From contig CAXNMF010000017.1 in NCBI GenBank assembly GCA_964203275.1, forward strand, positions 29,706 to 93,705: a stretch of DNA of 64,000 nucleotides, in the 5' to 3' direction. Under the pieces are notes generated by a model. That model did not search any database, was not told where the DNA came from, and was given only the letters and a program-made list of their open reading frames with translations. Source of the DNA: Ga0077527 sp945862135. GTDB lineage: Bacteria > Pseudomonadota > Gammaproteobacteria > Burkholderiales > SG8-41. Made by a program: the position numbers and the translations under genes. Positions 61,401-64,000 of this stretch are shown piece by piece (positions within the stretch are counted from its first letter, which is position 1; every line of letters begins with the position of its first letter).

Positions 61401-61512
61401 GGTGGGCGGCATGACCATCGGCACACTGTTCACGTTGTTTGTCGTTCCCGTCGCCTATACCTTTATCGCGGGTGAGCGGCATACGGTTGAGCCCGCACCG
61501 GGAGCGCATTGA
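58444..61512 (+). CDS. RND multidrug efflux transporter (AcrB/HAE1 family)
   Basis: A 1022-residue inner-membrane pump with 12 expected helices and two large periplasmic loops. FLPEISVKRPVLATVMSLLIVLIG is helix 1. VGLVVDDAIVVLENIHRH in helix 4 has the two Asp of the proton relay, and GLITKNGILIVEFANQLRDQG in helix 10 has the relay Lys. AQFESFRGPLVIMLTVPLAMTGA is also conserved. It exports drugs or other amphiphiles using protons. It forms an operon with the adaptor and lacks its own outer-membrane factor. Confidence 0.93.
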   Translation: MFLPEISVKRPVLATVMSLLIVLIGIIAFDRLTVREYPKIDSPVVSVRTVYTGASPQVIESQVTQPLEDSISGIEGVKTLKSVSREEVSQITVEFTNDRDPDLAASDVRDRVSRARDRLPLEVKEPIIAKVEADAQAIIWLRLYSEQHAALEISDYADRYVADRLKTLPGVASVIIGGERRYAMRIWLDRERLAAYALTPQDVEDALRKQNIEVPSGRIESSQREFTVLSESDLRSPEQFNQLIIREVKGYPVRLRDVGRAELGAADERNILRVNGKPAVGLGIVKQSTANTLGVAQAVKAEVPKIEAALPPGMQIAVAFDTSVFIEKSITSVYSVMAEALVLVVLVIFLFLRSMRATLIPFVTIPVSLIGALFLIWMMGFSINVLTLLGIVLAVGLVVDDAIVVLENIHRHIEDGMKPVEAALTGGREIAFAVVAMTVTLAAVFAPLAFATGNTGRLFLEFALTVAAAVVVSGFVALTLTPMMCSKLLRHETSHGRVYNALERFFEGMSASYERLLRRSLARRGVVVILFVLMAAGGGALFMTIKSELSPLEDRGFFLGVMVAPEGATKEYTDDYARVWEKIYSEVPEISSYFVVVAPGLDRPNPVNFALSFVRLSDWSERSRKTQEVTAAVAPKMFATMPGVLAFPINPPSLGQNFRNPPVQFVVQGNSYEELDRSVTALVAKARRSPALTNVDSDLKLNKPQLSVVIDREKAAALGIQVEAIGRSLETLLGGRQVTRFKREGKQYDVIVKLEDKDRQQPNDLTSIYVRGSRGDITQLSNLVTLTETVAPKELNHFNRLRAAIISANVAPGYTLSEALGVLDQAAAEVLTPDYQTALDGQSREFRESGKQLYLIFILALVFIYLVLAAQFESFRGPLVIMLTVPLAMTGALLAIKLTGGTLNVYSQIGLVMLIGLITKNGILIVEFANQLRDQGKEKVEALVEACALRLRPILMTTAATILGAMPLALAAGAGAESRSAIGWVVVGGMTIGTLFTLFVVPVAYTFIAGERHTVEPAPGAH

Positions 61513-61516
61513 CCGC

Positions 61517-62432
61517 TCAGGGTTTGCCGGTGTGTAACGCGCGATCCAGCCAGCCCGGCACAAAGATCTGATCGACAAACCACTTCAATGCCTTGCCGCG
61601 ATGCGCGGTACGCCAGGCGAGGAACAGCATCTGGCTGACTTTGGCTTCTTCGGTTTGCTTGATGATGAGTTCTCCGCGTTTGACTGCGCCTTCCGCCAGG
61701 CATTGCGGAAGATAGCCGACGCCGAGCCCCATCGCCTGCGCCTGCAGTTTGATGCCGGCATCGGCAATGGTCAGTGTGTCCTGGCCCGACAGCAGACCGG
61801 TGGTGCGCGGCGGCAGGTTGCGCGAACTGTCGGCGACCACGATGGCGCGGTGATTGACGATGTCGTCGCGCCGCAGCGGCTCCGCAGTGCGGGCGAGCGG
61901 GTGTGTCGGCGCCACCGCAAACACCCAGTCAATCTCGCCCAGTGGCCGTGTCTGGTAACCGCCGCCCGAGGGGCCATCGCCGGATGCGCCGATGGCGAGG
62001 TCGGCGCGGCCTGAGACCAGCGCATCCCAGCAGCCGCCCAGCACCTCGTTGCTGAAACGCAGCCGCGTATCGGCATTTTGTGAATAAAAGTCCTGTGCCA
62101 GCCGGAGCATGGCCGCGGCTGGGAGAATGCCGTCATAGGCAATACGCAGTTCGGCTTCCCATCCGGTAGCGACGCGTTTGATGCGGCGTTTCCAGTTCGC
62201 CCGCGGCCCGCAGCAGGTGGCGGCCTTCGGTCAGCAGTTCGCGTCCTGCGGCGGTGAGTTTGGCGCGGTGGCCGCGGCGGTCGAACAGCAGGACATCCAG
62301 ATCCTCTTCGAGTTTTTGCACGGTATAGGTCACCGCCGACGGCACGCGGTGCAGTTCATGTGCCGCGGCGGCAAAGCTGCCCTTGCGGTCGATCGCGTCA
62401 ATCACCATCAGCGCGTCGAGGGATAGTCGCAT
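61517..62432 (-). pseudogene. LysR family transcriptional regulator, frameshifted
   Basis: The DNA-binding part (MRLSLDALMVIDAIDRKGSFAAAAHELHRVPSAVTYTVQKLEE) is intact. The frame is lost near 62191 after LRAAGELE. The continuation RRIKRVATGWEAELRIAYDGILPAAAMLRLAQDFY and the effector domain are in another frame to the stop at 61517. One base change explains the break, so it may be a sequencing error or a very recent mutation. It is divergent from the pirin gene, which it may have regulated. Confidence 0.85.
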
Positions 62433-62622
62433 GTTGTAAATTTATCGATGTAATTAAAGTATAAATCCTAAATGTAAATATAACACAATGTTTTTAAATG
62501 ATATTTATGTTCATTTAATTTGATTGACTCAGTCAGAATCTTCCGATTTCTTGTGGCTGACGACCTGCTTAAGATGCACCCCACTGCAATACCCGATCAA
62601 TTCACACGGAAAAGGAGCTGCG

Positions 62623-63318
62623 ATGCAAACCCTGCGTAAAGCCGAAGACCGCGGCCATGCCAATCATGGCTGGCTGGACTCGTACCACAGCTTTTCATTT
62701 GCTGATTACTACGACCCGGAACATGTCAGCTACGGCCCGCTGCGCGTGATCAATGAGGATCGCGTGCAGGCCGGCGCCGGCTTCGGTACCCATGGCCACC
62801 GCGACATGGAAATCATCAGTTATGTGCTGGATGGTGCGCTGGCGCACGAAGACTCGATGGGCAATGGCTCGACCATTGTTCCCGGCGATGTGCAGCGCAT
62901 GAGCGCGGGCAGCGGTGTGCGTCACTCCGAGTTCAATCACAACAAATCCGGCGTGACCCATTTTCTGCAGATCTGGATCCAGCCGAAGTTCACCGGCATC
63001 AAGCCCTCGTATGAGCAGAAGCATTTTTCTGCCGAAGAGAAGCGCGGACGCCTGCGCCTGATTGCTTCGCCCGACGGGCGCGACGGTTCGGTGAGTATGA
63101 ACCAGGACGCCTTGCTCTTTGCCGGACTGTTTGATGGCGACGAGACGGCAGAGCAGGTGATCGCGGCCAGCCGGCGAGGTTATGTCCACGTCGCGCGCGG
63201 CAGCGCCACTGTCAACGGCCAGTCCCTGCGCGCCGGGGATGCGCTGAAAACGGGGGCGGGCACGATTCGCATCGAGGGTGGACGGGCTGCCGAAGTGCTG
63301 GTGTTCGACCTGCCATAA
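62623..63318 (+). CDS. Pirin family protein
   Basis: A 231-residue bicupin. The first cupin carries FGTHGHRDMEIISYVLDGALAHEDSMG with the metal His residues, and RMSAGSGVRHSEFNHN holds the remaining ligands. GATS-like RGSATVNGQSLRAGDAL is in the second cupin. Pirins of the YhhW type have quercetin dioxygenase activity or act as metal sensors. AAAGGAG at 62611-62617 fixes the ATG at 62623. The 190-base gap to the LysR remnant is AT-rich and holds TGACTCAGTCA, a small palindrome near 62524. Confidence 0.92.
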   Translation: MQTLRKAEDRGHANHGWLDSYHSFSFADYYDPEHVSYGPLRVINEDRVQAGAGFGTHGHRDMEIISYVLDGALAHEDSMGNGSTIVPGDVQRMSAGSGVRHSEFNHNKSGVTHFLQIWIQPKFTGIKPSYEQKHFSAEEKRGRLRLIASPDGRDGSVSMNQDALLFAGLFDGDETAEQVIAASRRGYVHVARGSATVNGQSLRAGDALKTGAGTIRIEGGRAAEVLVFDLP

Positions 63319-63360
63319 AAATTGAAGAATGATCCATTGAAATTTTGAAAAGGAAATAAC

Positions 63361-63912
63361 ATGATCCAATACCACATTGCCGTGATCGTCGGCAGCATCC
63401 GCAAAGATTCCCTCAACCAGAAGCTGGCCGACGCGCTGGCGAAACTCGCGCCGCCGGAGCTTTCGTTCAACAAGATTCGCATCGATGATCTGCCGCTTTA
63501 CAACCAGGACGACGATGGTCAGCCGGCTGCTTCGGTAACGCGTCTGCGCAAGGAAGTTGCGGTCGCGGACGGACTGCTGTTCCTGACGCCGGAATACAAC
63601 CGCTCGATTCCCGGTGTGCTGAAAAACGCGATTGATCATGCCTCGCGACCCTGGGGGAAAAGCGTCTGGGGCGGCAAACCCGCCGGCGTGCTGGGCATCT
63701 CGGTCGGCGCCATCGGTACCGCACTGGCGCAACAGCACCTGCGCAACATCCTGGCCTACCTTGATGTGCCGACGCTGGGGCAGCCCGAAGTGTTCCTGCA
63801 GGCGAAGGACGGACTGTTCAACACGGACGGCAATATCGGGGCGGACAGCCTCGATTTTCTGCAGGGCTGGGTGGATCGTTACGTATTGTGGGTGAAGCGG
63901 AACAAGGCCTGA
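63361..63912 (+). CDS. NADPH-dependent FMN reductase
   Basis: A 183-residue flavodoxin-like reductase. VGSIRKDSLNQKLADALAKL is the FMN phosphate loop and LFLTPEYNRSIPGVLKNAIDHASRPWG the isoalloxazine loop. It reduces quinones, azo compounds or FMN. It follows the pirin gene by 42 bases, and a LysR-pirin-reductase set is a common arrangement. The remaining 88 bases (63913-64000) show no gene, only a weak TGCCGC/GCGGCA stem at 63931-63949 without a T-tract. Confidence 0.9.
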   Translation: MIQYHIAVIVGSIRKDSLNQKLADALAKLAPPELSFNKIRIDDLPLYNQDDDGQPAASVTRLRKEVAVADGLLFLTPEYNRSIPGVLKNAIDHASRPWGKSVWGGKPAGVLGISVGAIGTALAQQHLRNILAYLDVPTLGQPEVFLQAKDGLFNTDGNIGADSLDFLQGWVDRYVLWVKRNKA

Positions 63913-64000
63913 GTGCAAATCCGTGTTACTTGCCGCAGCTCCCGCGGCAGATGAAATAAGCTGTAGTTTTTGTATCTGGAATTTACTTTTCTTGGAAACA

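Noticed and set aside
63931..63949. Terminator after the FMN reductase gene
   Set aside because: A six-base-pair stem exists but no T-tract follows.
1..64000. CRISPR array, toxin-antitoxin, phage or integrative element
   Set aside because: No regularly spaced repeats, integrase, tRNA gene or attachment-site duplication is visible; genes are ordinary metabolic operons.

Overview
The window is chromosomal DNA from a GC-rich betaproteobacterium. A Burkholderiales or Rhodocyclales relative is the best guess. The evidence is three Bug/TctC-type solute receptors, a phasin for polyhydroxyalkanoate granules, a NasT/sigma-54 nitrate leader, an FNR-type box, many short-chain acid and CoA enzymes, and dense operons with little intergenic space. 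I see no rRNA, tRNA, CRISPR array, prophage or insertion sequence. Four genes are broken by frameshifts and one carries an in-frame tandem duplication.

Layout. (a) 1-1433: nitrate ABC receptor (partial) behind a sigma-54 promoter and an ANTAR-type attenuator leader, with its antiterminator gene nasT. (b) 1566-2135: wreck of a GntR regulator, then a TctC receptor and a class II aldolase (2275-4056). (c) 4139-7758: lutB, a methylmalonate-semialdehyde dehydrogenase and lutC. (d) 7771-10517: cation P-type ATPase behind a perfect FNR box. (e) 10594-20114: TRAP transporter, amidase, 2-hydroxyacid dehydrogenase, AEC carrier, 3-hydroxyisobutyrate-type dehydrogenase and CitE-type lyase, a likely uptake and catabolic block for an organic acid or amide. 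(f) 20203-22209: CBS protein, broken molybdopterin-binding-domain gene, phasin. (g) 22383-26307: an MCE (Mla-type) lipid transport cassette and a HIT protein.

(h) 26323-33522: a six-gene catabolic operon (two Gfo/Idh dehydrogenases, creatininase-family hydrolase, cupin, hydroxyacid dehydrogenase, TctC receptor) read away from a GntR regulator, with a clear palindromic operator between them. (i) 33534-39958: YqhA-like membrane protein, quinone oxidoreductase, TctC receptor, patatin lipoprotein, CaiB-type CoA transferase, and the bicarbonate transporter pair sbtA-sbtB. (j) 40009-46048: a compact, little-understood cluster that looks lipid-related: chalcone-isomerase-fold protein, membrane protein, phosphatidylserine decarboxylase, membrane-anchored class III aminotransferase, small His-rich membrane protein and GT4 glycosyltransferase. 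(k) 46045-51178: frameshifted gluQ, frmA, selO, a secreted phosphoesterase and a TPR protein. (l) 51264-54044: btaA-btaB-plcP, a complete set for replacing phospholipids with the betaine lipid DGTS. (m) 54141-63912: pabB, thioredoxin, esterase, RND efflux pair, frameshifted LysR gene, pirin and FMN reductase.

The most interesting parts are the btaA-btaB-plcP operon, the uncharacterised lipid-like cluster at 40-46 kb, the six-gene GntR-controlled operon, and the nrtA leader, whose mutually exclusive hairpins can be read directly from the sequence.
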